26,748 bases of DNA from Syntrophomonadaceae bacterium (GCA_003551865.1 PUNU01000120.1:1-26748), one strand, 5' to 3'. Positions 1-6,746 are shown, counted from the first letter of the stretch. Numbers and translations: made by a program. Notes: generated by a model not told the origin, from the letters alone.

Positions 1-2
1 AT

Positions 3-1121
3 GCAGATTCCGCCGCTCTTAATTACGCGCGGGTGGAGGACTATATTAAGGATTCAGCCAGCCGGGTGAAGGGAGTCAAGGCAAAAGATGTGTTCACCGG
101 GAAAAATTTCGAAGTAAAAGGGAAGGGCGTGGTTTCGGCCGCCGGCATCTGGACTGACCGGGTCTTGGAACCTGCAGAATATGATCAGGCGCGAATTTAC
201 CCGACCAAGGGTGTTCATATAGTGGTGCCCGGTGAGAGGCTGGGGAACAGAAATGCCTTTAGCCTTATTTCGTTAGATGACGGCAGGTTTTTCTTCGTAC
301 TCAGGAAAGGGGCGGTGTCGATTATCGGGACAACCGATACCGAATATTACCGGGAATCAAAAAACCTCGATGAGCCCTGGTGCAACAAAGAAGATTGTGA
401 CTACCTGTTGCGGACGGTAAACAGGATGTTTCCCCGTGCCATGCTTACCTATGACGACATAATCGGCACCTATGCGGGGATCAGGCCCTTGATCAGGCAG
501 GAAGGAGCCGGCAGTGAATCCGACGTATCGCGCCATCATGAAATTTTTCAGACCGGGGACGGAATAGTGGCCATTGGCGGAGGCAAATCAACGACCCACC
601 GCCGGATGGCCGAGGATTTGATCTTCTACCTGGTGGAGCATGAGTATCTTGATAAATTTGAAAAGCTGGAACACAACAGGCGGGGTTTTTCCAAACAGCC
701 CTTTGCAATCGGCCAGAAAAGAGAAGAGTTTTACGGTGAGGTTTTTGAAAAAGAGCTGGAAAAATACGTTTCCCCGGATCAAATTGCTCACTTCTACCTG
801 CAGTATGGCAGGGGCGGGCTTAAGATTTTGGAAGCAATCAAGCAGGATTTGGAGTCGGGCAGGCCACTGCTCGAGGGATATCCTTACTGTGAAGCCGAAG
901 TGCGTTACATAATGGAGTACGAAAATGCTCCTAAACTGATCGATGTTCTGTGCAGAAGAACCGAAGCGCAGTGGACGATCTGGCACTATAAGCAGCCGGA
1001 ACTGGCGTTAAAAGCTGCGGAAATCATGGCTTCGATTTACGGCTGGAACGAAGAGCAAAAAGCGGCCGAAATTGAGGAATATTTGGATTACGTGAAAAAC
1101 ACGATTAAATTCTTGAAGTGA
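3..1121 (+). CDS. glpD: glycerol-3-phosphate dehydrogenase, FAD-dependent (5' end missing)
   Basis: The reading frame is open from the first bases of the window, so the N-terminal FAD-binding part of the gene lies outside it. A GTG at 33 is in frame but is only an internal codon. The visible part contains the family segments SAAGIWTDRV, a G-T-T-D-T-E-Y stretch, GTYAGIRPLIRQEG and GGGKSTTHRRMAEDLI, which match the FAD/substrate domain of GlpD/GlpA enzymes. After about residue 220 (counted from 33) comes the helical C-terminal cap with the E-(V)-RYIMEYENAP and L-C-R-R-T-E region typical of the DAO C-terminal domain. The enzyme oxidises sn-glycerol 3-phosphate to dihydroxyacetone phosphate at the membrane and passes electrons to quinone or another acceptor. 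No other glycerol gene is visible in the window. Family assignment is firm; the choice between GlpD and GlpA cannot be made without the N-terminus. Confidence 0.9.
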   Translation, partial: ADSAALNYARVEDYIKDSASRVKGVKAKDVFTGKNFEVKGKGVVSAAGIWTDRVLEPAEYDQARIYPTKGVHIVVPGERLGNRNAFSLISLDDGRFFFVLRKGAVSIIGTTDTEYYRESKNLDEPWCNKEDCDYLLRTVNRMFPRAMLTYDDIIGTYAGIRPLIRQEGAGSESDVSRHHEIFQTGDGIVAIGGGKSTTHRRMAEDLIFYLVEHEYLDKFEKLEHNRRGFSKQPFAIGQKREEFYGEVFEKELEKYVSPDQIAHFYLQYGRGGLKILEAIKQDLESGRPLLEGYPYCEAEVRYIMEYENAPKLIDVLCRRTEAQWTIWHYKQPELALKAAEIMASIYGWNEEQKAAEIEEYLDYVKNTIKFLK

Positions 1122-1145
1122 ACCTTTGAAGCTCTGGGAAAGGAG

Positions 1146-1198
1146 GAAACATTGGGGACGGTTCTTTTGAAACATTGGGGACGGTTCTTTTTGTTTCA
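1146..1198. repeat. tandem 23-bp REP-like repeat, left end of RAYT unit
   Basis: Two abutting copies of a 23-base unit lie here (1146-1168 and 1169-1191), each containing ATTGGGGACGGTTC. The second copy continues to 1198 and begins with GAAAC and ends with GTTTC(A), so it can fold on itself. Positions 1169-1198 are the exact reverse complement of 2111-2140. The stop codon of the transposase gene lies inside this repeat. Confidence 0.85.
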
Positions 1199-1975
1199 TT
1201 TTTCCTGCAGGGTTCGTGAAATTTTGCTAAGATTGGTTTCTAAATGCTTTGCTGTTCTGCGCAAGGGCAGTCTAATTTCCCGCACTAACTTTTTACAAAC
1301 AAATGCAAACAGGTGTGGGTTGGCTTGAATACTTTCTTTATTGGCGATACCATGTTTTTCGCATATTGAGTTAATAATTTTTATGGCAAGTTCTTCTCTC
1401 CTGCTGGTTTCACTTTCGCTTGTATCAATGTAGACTAAGTCGTCATCCTGTGCATGAAACTTGCTGAAATCTTGGAGTCCGTAACCAAAAATGCTTAATA
1501 AATAGTTTTTCTGTTTGCTGCTAATGTATCGGGGGGTATATAGATATTCCTTGTAGCTATTCCATTTGTGTTCTGTGGGAGATTTAACCAGTCCAGCTTT
1601 AACCGGGTTATTATGAATGTAGCGGACAACCCCCAAAAGGTAACGATCATTTTCTATGGTTTCACTTCGGAAACGATCACCAAAAACCGGTCCTGTTCTA
1701 TTTTGATTTAGGTTGTAATACGAAGCATATTTTAAATTAATAATCTTTATTGCTTTTGACAACATATTGATTTCAGCACACAAAAGCATGTGGGCATGGT
1801 TGTCCATAATGCACCAGGCTCCAAGCTCAAAAAGACCTGCTGTTTGTTGCTCTTTAATAAGGTTCAGCAGGCGCTTCTTGTTTGCTTCCTTCGAGAAAAG
1901 AAATTCTTGATTAATTCCGCGTAGCATCACATGGTAATAACCGGTTGAGCTTTCCTTGCGTGAATGTCTCGGCAT
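1196..1975 (-). CDS. REP-associated tyrosine transposase (Y1_Tnp/RAYT family)
   Basis: A 259-residue single-strand DNA transposase or nuclease of the Y1 family. The HUH metal-binding motif is HAH at residues 60-62 inside MDNHAHMLL. The catalytic tyrosine is probably Tyr119 in RYIHNNPVKAGLV, the most conserved block of these proteins. The N-terminus GYYHVMLRGINQEF is also standard. The frame stays open up to 2209, but the ATG at 1975 is chosen because GAGGTGA lies nine bases upstream and family homology begins there; the 78 codons before it are hydrophobic and unlike the family. The C-terminus (about 190-259) is basic and helical and may bind DNA. The stop codon lies inside the flanking inverted repeat. 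RAYT proteins are thought to be domesticated enzymes that process REP palindromes. Confidence 0.88.
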   Translation of the reverse strand: MPRHSRKESSTGYYHVMLRGINQEFLFSKEANKKRLLNLIKEQQTAGLFELGAWCIMDNHAHMLLCAEINMLSKAIKIINLKYASYYNLNQNRTGPVFGDRFRSETIENDRYLLGVVRYIHNNPVKAGLVKSPTEHKWNSYKEYLYTPRYISSKQKNYLLSIFGYGLQDFSKFHAQDDDLVYIDTSESETSRREELAIKIINSICEKHGIANKESIQANPHLFAFVCKKLVREIRLPLRRTAKHLETNLSKISRTLQEK

Positions 1976-2110
1976 TTTCTGTATCACCTCGGGAGGAATA
2001 TAAAACACAGATAAAATTATAATCGATAAAAAAATATACGCAAGAATTATTGTTGATATAATGAAAAAATATGAAACATAAGGTGCCATCCCTGGTGTTT
2101 TGATGCTTCT

Positions 2111-2140
2111 TGAAACAAAAAGAACCGTCCCCAATGTTTC
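2111..2140. repeat. right 30-bp inverted repeat of RAYT unit
   Basis: Exact reverse complement of 1169-1198. A partial further copy (CAATGTTTCA, 2142-2151) follows directly, mirroring the tandem duplication at the left end. Confidence 0.85.
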
Positions 2141-2161
2141 ACAATGTTTCATGTTTCTGTG

Positions 2162-2190
2162 TTGACATCGGAATTTAAATTTAATAGAAT
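2162..2190 (+). promoter_or_regulatory. promoter of the Rrf2-family gene
   Basis: A consensus TTGACA (2162-2167) is followed after exactly 17 bases by TAGAAT (2185-2190), five of six matches to TATAAT. Transcription would start near 2197, about 48 bases before the ATG. The promoter lies just outside the RAYT inverted repeat. Confidence 0.7.
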
Positions 2191-2244
2191 ATAAGAAAAT
2201 CGATTGCATTGGTAGTATTAACTTTACGGAGGGATAACAAAGCG

Positions 2245-2667
2245 ATGCAGCTTTCTACAAAAGCTCGTTATGCTGCCAGGGCTTTGGTCGAGCTCGCCAA
2301 AAGCAGCGGTCAGGGGCCTGTGAAATTAAGGGACATAGCCGCAAATCAGAATATTTCCCTGAAGTACCTGGAGCAGGTAATGTTTCCACTGCGTGCAGGC
2401 GGGTATGTGCGAACTCAGAAAGGCAGCCAAGGAGGCTACCTCCTGGTAAAAGCCCCGGAAAAAATCACTCTTTTGGAAATTGTACAGTGTGTTGAGGGTT
2501 CTGTAACACCGGTAAGCTGTGCAGATGATCCGGACCTTTGTGATCGTTCTGAAGTTTGTGCAGTCCGGGATGCCTGGGTGGGGCTGAAGGATGCAATACA
2601 TAACGAGCTTGGTAAAATAACCCTGGCGGATCTGGCTGAAAAGCAGAAAGCTTTAGATGTCTTTTAA
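2245..2667 (+). CDS. Rrf2-family transcriptional regulator with three cysteines
   Basis: A 140-residue winged-helix regulator. The N-terminus MQLSTKARYAARAL and the wing QKGSQGGYLL are hallmark Rrf2/IscR sequences. Cys92, Cys99 and Cys105 (C-x6-C-x5-C) match the cluster ligands of IscR/NsrR-type members, so it probably senses iron-sulfur status, oxidants or NO through a [2Fe-2S] or [4Fe-4S] cluster; a CymR-like role is less likely because CymR lacks these cysteines. The ATG at 2245 is chosen over an upstream in-frame start at 2209 because GGAGGG (2228-2233) precedes it and homology begins there. No cysteine desulfurase or isc/suf gene follows. The next gene downstream is the FMN-binding protein, which could be a target. 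Confidence 0.92.
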   Translation: MQLSTKARYAARALVELAKSSGQGPVKLRDIAANQNISLKYLEQVMFPLRAGGYVRTQKGSQGGYLLVKAPEKITLLEIVQCVEGSVTPVSCADDPDLCDRSEVCAVRDAWVGLKDAIHNELGKITLADLAEKQKALDVF

Positions 2668-2763
2668 GAAAATAAAAAGAGAAAAAATGATTTTTAAATT
2701 ATTTCTTTTACTAAAGCAGATCAATGTTTTAAATTAATTCTAGTGATTAAGGAGTGCTAAAAA

Positions 2764-3261
2764 ATGAGAAAGTCATCAATTAAAATGCCGGCACCGCTTG
2801 TATTTTTGATTTCGACTGCTGTGCTCCTCCTGGCAGTGTTAGTTTTGGTCGGCTACAGTATGTTTCAGGCTGCCCCTCCGGCTGATGGAGAGGGCCGGGC
2901 AGTTGAAGGTTACGAAGATGGCACTTACCGGGGGGTATTTGTCGACAGAGATGACGTCCAGGTAAACATACAGTTTACTTTGGAAGATAATATCGTTCAA
3001 TCAATCGGTTACAGGCGGTTGAGCCACAGGGGTATTGATTACCTGGAACCTGAAGATCAAGCAACTGAAGCTTTGTTGGAACAGCATGAGCAGATCTTGG
3101 AACATCTGGAAGGCAGGGATATCAGGCACCAGCTAAATGCTTTATATGATCCGGGTCAATTTGTTGATGATGTTGATGGTTTTTCCGGAGCAACAATCCG
3201 GGCAAACAAAGTCATTTCAGCGATTCGTGACGCTTTAAACCGCGGTGTATATGTTTACTGA
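2764..3261 (+). CDS. membrane-anchored FMN-binding domain protein (RnfG/NqrC-type flavinylation site)
   Basis: A 165-residue protein with one N-terminal membrane helix (about 10-32) and an extracytoplasmic FMN-binding domain (about 48-162). The domain opens with YEDGTYRGVFVDRDD and ends with DGFSGAT at 138-144, followed by an amphipathic helix (ISAIRDALN). DGFSGAT fits the Dgx(S/T)GAT site where the ApbE transferase attaches FMN to the last threonine (Thr144), so a covalently flavinylated electron carrier outside the membrane is predicted. No ApbE, Rnf or Nqr gene is in the window. The ribosome site AAGGAG (2749-2754) supports the ATG. A long AT-rich gap after the Rrf2 gene leaves operon membership open. 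Confidence 0.85.
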   Translation: MRKSSIKMPAPLVFLISTAVLLLAVLVLVGYSMFQAAPPADGEGRAVEGYEDGTYRGVFVDRDDVQVNIQFTLEDNIVQSIGYRRLSHRGIDYLEPEDQATEALLEQHEQILEHLEGRDIRHQLNALYDPGQFVDDVDGFSGATIRANKVISAIRDALNRGVYVY

Positions 3262-3618
3262 TCTCAAAGGTGATAAAATTTCTCCGCTATAACAAGCGGC
3301 AGTTGAACATAAATGCTTATTAATTGTCCTGCAACTTAGAACTTTCCTCCTGTGGGGGACGCGTTTTTAACGTGTCCCCAAATTTTTTTTGAAGAGGTGC
3401 TGTTCTTTTCCGGGACAAATTACCTCATCGGTGCCTCCAGATGCAGGTCGATAATATTTCTTTTTTTCTCCCGGCTCAGCAGGGGGATATTGATAGTTGT
3501 GGTCAAGTGTTGAGGCGGGAGTTTCTGATAAATATCTATTATGCTGGCAGGAATAATTATTAAGATCTTGAATAAATAAAATAGCATTAATCTTAATTCT
3601 TTATAAGGAGGTTTGATT
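3262..3618. other. intergenic region before the Sec-peroxiredoxin gene
   Basis: A 357-bp gap without a supported gene. It holds a terminator-like hairpin (3353-3390), an AT-rich stretch (3540-3600) that probably contains the peroxiredoxin promoter, and the ribosome site AAGGAGG (3605-3611). TATTAT at 3537-3542 resembles a -10 box, but no well-spaced -35 partner was found. Confidence 0.5.
3353..3390 (+). terminator. terminator-like GGGGAC hairpin with T run
   Basis: TGGGGGACGCG pairs with CGTGTCCCCA across a TTTTTAA loop with one bulge, then AAATTTTTTTT follows. It lies about 90 bases after the FMN-binding gene. The TGGGGAC stem resembles the GGGGACGG core of the RAYT repeats, so a REP-like hairpin is an alternative. 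Confidence 0.55.
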
Positions 3619-4215
3619 ATGTGTCTTACAGTAAACCAAAAAGCACCTGATTTTGAAGCAAATGCTTATGTAGACGGCGGATTCAAAAAGATCAAGTTGT
3701 CTGATTACGCGGGCAAATGGGTGGTACTTTGTTTTTATCCCGGCGACTTTACCTTTGTCTGACCGACCGAGTTGGCGTCAGTTGCCGCCAAATACAAGGA
3801 GTTGCAGGATCTCGGGGTAGAAGTGCTCTCCTGCAGTGTTGACAGCCAGTTTACCCATAAAATCTGGCAGGAAACAGAGCTTTCCAAGATGGTTGATGGA
3901 GGAGTGCCTTTTCCGATGCTTTCCGACACGGGGGGGCGCATTGGCAGCCTTTATGGCGTTTACGATGAAGAGGGTGGAGTAAATGTCAGGGGCCGTTTCT
4001 TAATTGACCCCGACGGAAAAATTCAAGCCATGGAAGTGCTGACACCGCCGGTAGGACGCAACTTTGCCGAACTGGTCCGCCAGGTGCAGGCCTTCCAGCA
4101 TGTCCGTAAGACCGGCGAACCGACTCCGGCCGGCTGGCAGCCGGGTAAGAAAACCCTCAAGCCCGGCCCAGAACTCGTGGGCAAGGTCTGGGAAGTGTGG
4201 AAAGTCGGCGAATAG
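3619..4215 (+). CDS. prxU: selenocysteine-containing peroxiredoxin (AhpC/Prx1 type)
   Basis: Translation from ATG 3619 (ribosome site AAGGAGG, 3605-3611) gives a peroxiredoxin of 198 residues if the in-frame TGA at 3760-3762 is read as selenocysteine (Sec48). The context is [14 protein letters not shown], where every AhpC/Prx1 homologue has the peroxidatic cysteine (PxxxTxxC). Upstream and downstream halves are both conserved in one frame: APDFEANA, then [11 protein letters not shown] and GRFLIDPDG with the catalytic-site Arg. A hairpin with a G-U in its loop follows the TGA. The usual C-terminal resolving Cys (V-C-P) is replaced, reading [11 protein letters not shown], so the enzyme cannot form the normal intersubunit disulfide. 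It should reduce H2O2 or organic peroxides in the cytoplasm. Sec-peroxiredoxins (PrxU) are known from Eubacterium acidaminophilum. A second Sec gene lies 103 bases downstream. Confidence 0.93.
3760..3791 (+). promoter_or_regulatory. Sec UGA codon and candidate bacterial SECIS hairpin (peroxiredoxin)
   Basis: After the TGA (3760-3762) a perfect 6-bp stem TTGGCG/CGCCAA (3772-3777 with 3786-3791) closes an 8-base loop TCAGTTGC. The loop carries G-U at 3781-3782, 19 bases after the UGA, the position and dinucleotide expected for SelB recognition. The hairpin is inside the coding sequence, as in bacterial SECIS elements. Confidence 0.72.
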
Positions 4216-4318
4216 TGATACCCCCCTTTATGCAGGCGATGGTCTGCTCCAGGCTTATGTATTTAGGGGAAGTTCTTTAAGTTGACAGGGCATAACTTCA
4301 GATAAGGAGATTACACGG

Positions 4319-4669
4319 ATGCTCAGGTTTTATTGTTTTCCGACCTGAACGACCTGTCGCAAGGCGAAAGCGTGGCTTTCGGATAATGGTGTTGAGTTTG
4401 AATACCGTGATATTCTCAAAAACCCCCTGCAGGCCGGTGAATTAAAAGACCTGGCAGAACAGGGCGGGTTTACGGTCAAAGATCTGTTGAACCCGGGCAG
4501 CAAGGGGTTGCGAGATTTGAAATTGGACATGAACAGCATTTCAGATCCGGATGCTGTTCGCCTGGTCGGTGAAAAACCCAAAATCATGCGCCGGCCACTG
4601 CTGAGCGATGGGAAAAAGCTTGTGGTTGGTTTTAAACCCGGGCAGTATGCTGAGTTCCTGGAAGGCTGA
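4319..4669 (+). CDS. selenocysteine-containing ArsC/Spx-family thioredoxin-fold protein
   Basis: ATG 4319 (ribosome site AAGGAG, 4304-4309) opens a frame interrupted by TGA at codon 10 (4346-4348). Read as Sec, the product is 116 residues beginning MLRFYCFPT-U-TTC-RKAKAWL, the ArsC/Spx active site CxxC with the first Cys replaced by Sec (Sec10, Cys13). The rest matches the family throughout: NGVEFEYRDILKNP, a helical insert, then KIMRRPLLSDGKKLVVGF, which carries the cis-Pro segment RRP. Length equals that of typical members. Options are arsenate reductase, an Spx-like regulator or a glutaredoxin-like reductase. The first is not certain, and the Spx role seems unlikely because Sec would be costly for a pure regulator. 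Position directly after a Sec-peroxiredoxin lacking a resolving Cys suggests a redox partner; that is inference. Confidence 0.88.
4346..4381 (+). promoter_or_regulatory. Sec UGA codon and candidate SECIS hairpin (ArsC/Spx-like)
   Basis: After TGA 4346-4348, CGAAAGC (4365-4371) pairs perfectly with GCTTTCG (4375-4381) around GTG. The apical G-U is at 4372-4373, 24 bases after the UGA, within the usual bacterial range. Confidence 0.68.
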
Positions 4670-4793
4670 ACCACAGCCGGCAGTTTTTAATGGCATTTGA
4701 TAACGGGGCTTTGTCCTGGCCGCCTGAGCGGTTAGTGTGCACAGTCCCGTTTATCGTTTATTTTGCCGGGTTGTTTGATTATCAGGGGGCTTT

Positions 4794-4821
4794 TTGTCAT
4801 AATAGGAAGCGGGACAATAAT
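4794..4821 (+). promoter_or_regulatory. possible promoter of the macro-domain gene
   Basis: TTGTCA (4794-4799) and AATAAT (4816-4821) are separated by 16 bases, 53 bases before the chosen ATG. Confidence 0.35.
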
Positions 4822-4873
4822 TGGCAAACTCATCCGCCCAATCAATTATAGAAAAGAGGAGGTATCGTTCACG

Positions 4874-5410
4874 ATGAAAATGGTTCACGATGGAGTGACG
4901 GTAGAGTGCATCAGCGGTAATATTGCCGGGCAAAATGATATAACCGCTGTCGTTAACGCCGCCAACGCCCAGCTGCGGATTGGCGGCGGGGTGGCAGGTG
5001 CACTGCACAAGGCTGCCGGCCCCGGCCTGGAAGAAGAATGCCGGCCCCTGGCGCCGATTAAACCGGGCGAAGCGGTGATAACCGGCGGACATAATTTGCC
5101 CAACCGGCATGTTATTCACTGCCTGGGGCCTGTTTACGGCAAAGACAGGCCGGAGGATAAGCTGTTGGCTGATTGTTACCGCAATGCCCTGCGGCTGGCC
5201 GAAGAAAATAAAATCGATTCAATCGCCTTTCCGTCTTTGTCTACCGGCGCCTTTGGTTATCCAATGGAAGGCGCGGCAGAAGTGGCTTTCCGGACAATTA
5301 AAGAAAAAATACCCGAGTTGAATGAAGTAAAACTAATTCGTTTTGTCCTTTACAGCAGCGGAGCTTTGGATGTCCACGAAAGAGTAATGGAAAAAGTTTT
5401 TGCCGATTAA
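4874..5410 (+). CDS. macro-domain ADP-ribose-binding protein
   Basis: A 178-residue single macro domain. ADP-ribose-binding signatures are NAAN at 28-31, the glycine-rich GGGVAGALH at 37-45, GEAVITGGHNLP with VIHCLGPVY near 65-88, and SLSTGAFGYP at 121-130. These are the features of MacroD/YmdB-type enzymes, which remove acetyl groups from O-acetyl-ADP-ribose or hydrolyse mono-ADP-ribose from Asp/Glu side chains. The frame extends upstream to 4763, but ATG 4874 is preceded by GAGGAGGT (4856-4863) and starts where homology starts. It has its own likely promoter, and a strong hairpin follows the stop, so it is probably monocistronic. No sirtuin or ADP-ribosyltransferase is nearby to give a substrate. 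Confidence 0.9.
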   Translation: MKMVHDGVTVECISGNIAGQNDITAVVNAANAQLRIGGGVAGALHKAAGPGLEEECRPLAPIKPGEAVITGGHNLPNRHVIHCLGPVYGKDRPEDKLLADCYRNALRLAEENKIDSIAFPSLSTGAFGYPMEGAAEVAFRTIKEKIPELNEVKLIRFVLYSSGALDVHERVMEKVFAD

Positions 5411-5426
5411 CCGGAATCCCTTTTAC

Positions 5427-5446
5427 GGGAACAGGGTCCTGTTCCC
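5427..5446. terminator. perfect GC-rich hairpin after the macro-domain gene
   Basis: GGGAACAG pairs with CTGTTCCC around GGTC, 16 bases after the stop. There is no T run, so it may be a weak terminator, an mRNA 3'-end stabiliser, or part of the uppP leader. Confidence 0.45.
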
Positions 5447-5488
5447 GGCCTTTCGGCATACAAATAGAAGAAGCAAGGGTTCTCAGAC

Positions 5489-6316
5489 ATGCATATAATC
5501 GAAGCGATAATATTTGGCATTGTTCAGGGTATTACCGAGTTTTTACCGATATCGAGCACGGCCCATATAGTTATTACCGAGCTTTTATTAGGCTATCACT
5601 TCCCGGGGCTTGCTTATGAAATATACTTGCATATTGCTTCGGCTTTTGCTGTGATTCTTTATTTCCGCCGGGAATTGGGGGCTGTTATAAAGGGGTTTTT
5701 CCTTTATTTCCGGGTGAAAAGCGCCGAAAACAGGGTTCACTTTTTCTTTGGCCTTTACATTATAGTGGCCACCGTTATTACCGGCAGTTTAGGATTACTG
5801 CTCAAAGGTTTGGTTGCCGATGTAATGAAAACTCCCCCGTTTTTGGCCGGGGCCCTGGTCATAACCGGTACCGCCTTAATTTTTATTGAACGCTTCAAAG
5901 AATACGGAAGCCGCAGGGAAGGCCAGATGACCTTTTTAGATTCCATTGTTGTAGGTCTTGGGCAGGCTATCGCCGTTTTGCCCGGCATTTCCCGTTCCGG
6001 TTCCACGGTAATTGCCGCGCTGTGGATGGGCCTGGATCGCGACACGGCTGTGCGCTATTCATTTTTACTGGTTATCCCCGCCATCCTGGGCTCGACAGTG
6101 CTGGCATTGGATGAGGTTTCAGCTGCAACCTGGGAAGCTATCGGCATCTGGCCCCTGGTTGTGTCTTTTATAGCCTCTTTTATTTTTTCATTGATCGGGA
6201 TTGTCTGGCTGATCGATTTTCTTAAAAAAGGGCGCCTGCTGTATTTTGCCATCTACTGCTATATTATCGCCTTCCTGGTATATCAGTATGTCCAGGAAAT
6301 ACCGCCGACGGTGTAG
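5489..6316 (+). CDS. uppP: undecaprenyl-diphosphate phosphatase (BacA family)
   Basis: A 275-residue integral membrane enzyme that dephosphorylates undecaprenyl pyrophosphate, recycling the lipid carrier for peptidoglycan; it confers bacitracin tolerance. The first signature is Q13-G-I-T-E17-FLPISST, a Q variant of the (E/Q)xxxE motif. The second is PGISRSGST at 165-173, containing the essential Arg. About eight hydrophobic helices are evident, and the length is normal. The ribosome site is weak (AAGGG at 5474-5478), but the start matches the family. It appears to stand alone between a hairpin and the gatCAB operon. Confidence 0.96.
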   Translation: MHIIEAIIFGIVQGITEFLPISSTAHIVITELLLGYHFPGLAYEIYLHIASAFAVILYFRRELGAVIKGFFLYFRVKSAENRVHFFFGLYIIVATVITGSLGLLLKGLVADVMKTPPFLAGALVITGTALIFIERFKEYGSRREGQMTFLDSIVVGLGQAIAVLPGISRSGSTVIAALWMGLDRDTAVRYSFLLVIPAILGSTVLALDEVSAATWEAIGIWPLVVSFIASFIFSLIGIVWLIDFLKKGRLLYFAIYCYIIAFLVYQYVQEIPPTV

Positions 6317-6443
6317 AATGTGAACGAGATGTTATGTTAGAGTGGACAATTTCGCTGTTTCGCTAATGTATTAAGAAGTAGAATAACTGGCTGCCGGGGC
6401 CAGGCCGGTTTTTAAAAATTGACTGGAAAAGCGGGTGAGTGTG

Positions 6444-6728
6444 ATGGATGAAGTTAAGGCCGATCTGGAAAAGGCAATCCGGACGATCAAGATCGAGGTG
6501 AATTCCCGGGAACGGGAAGAGCTGAATGGAGAGCTGGAAAGATTTTTGAAGTGGTTGGAACCTTTGCTGGCAGTCGAAACCGGCTCTGTGGAGCCGGTCC
6601 TGCTCGGCCACGGAGCGCTAAATGTGCTGAGCGAAGATCGAGCCGAGCCGGGAGAAACGGCGAAAATCCACAAAGCGGCTTCAAACTTCGAAGAAGGGTT
6701 TTACAAGGTTCCCCCGATTATGGAGTAA
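6444..6728 (+). CDS. gatC: Asp/Glu-tRNA amidotransferase subunit C
   Basis: A 94-residue helical protein with the GatC pattern: an N-terminal amphipathic helix (about 1-35), an L-E-P-L-L-A-V-E-T-G-S-VEP segment, an L-S-E-D region, and the C-terminal FEEGFYKVPPIME, which matches the family's closing (dG)xFkVPkvie. GatC wraps around GatA and helps hold it to GatB. The ATG at 6444 is preferred because GGGTGAG (6433-6439) lies just before it; a GTG at 6435 in frame is an alternative. It is more divergent than GatB and is followed 18 bases later by gatA, so the genes form a gatCAB operon. Confidence 0.85.
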   Translation: MDEVKADLEKAIRTIKIEVNSREREELNGELERFLKWLEPLLAVETGSVEPVLLGHGALNVLSEDRAEPGETAKIHKAASNFEEGFYKVPPIME

Positions 6729-6746
6729 TTTATTAGGAGGATTGTC

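Larger units (their letters stand above)
1169..2140 (-). mobile_element. RAYT/Y1-transposase unit bounded by perfect 30-bp inverted repeats
   Basis: A transposase gene on the minus strand is enclosed by a 30-bp inverted repeat with no mismatches (1169-1198 and 2111-2140). The left end carries an additional tandem copy (1146-1168), and the right end is followed by a short partial copy (CAATGTTTCA, 2142-2151). This matches the REP-associated tyrosine transposase arrangement, in which a single-copy Y1 gene is flanked by short palindromic elements, rather than a classical IS200 with subterminal hairpins. The unit sits between glpD and the Rrf2 gene without breaking either. Confidence 0.75.

Noticed and set aside
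1976..2209. N-terminal extension of the transposase to residue -78
   Set aside because: It runs through the right inverted repeat, looks unlike the family, and a good GAGGTGA precedes the internal ATG at 1975.
3619..4215. Peroxiredoxin gene as a pseudogene broken by a stop
   Set aside because: The stop is TGA exactly at the peroxidatic Cys codon, both flanks are conserved, and a SECIS-like hairpin follows; a second gene shows the same pattern.
4330..4674. Minus-strand 114-residue ORF opposite the Sec ArsC-like gene
   Set aside because: It is the antisense shadow of the conserved selenoprotein frame and lacks homology.
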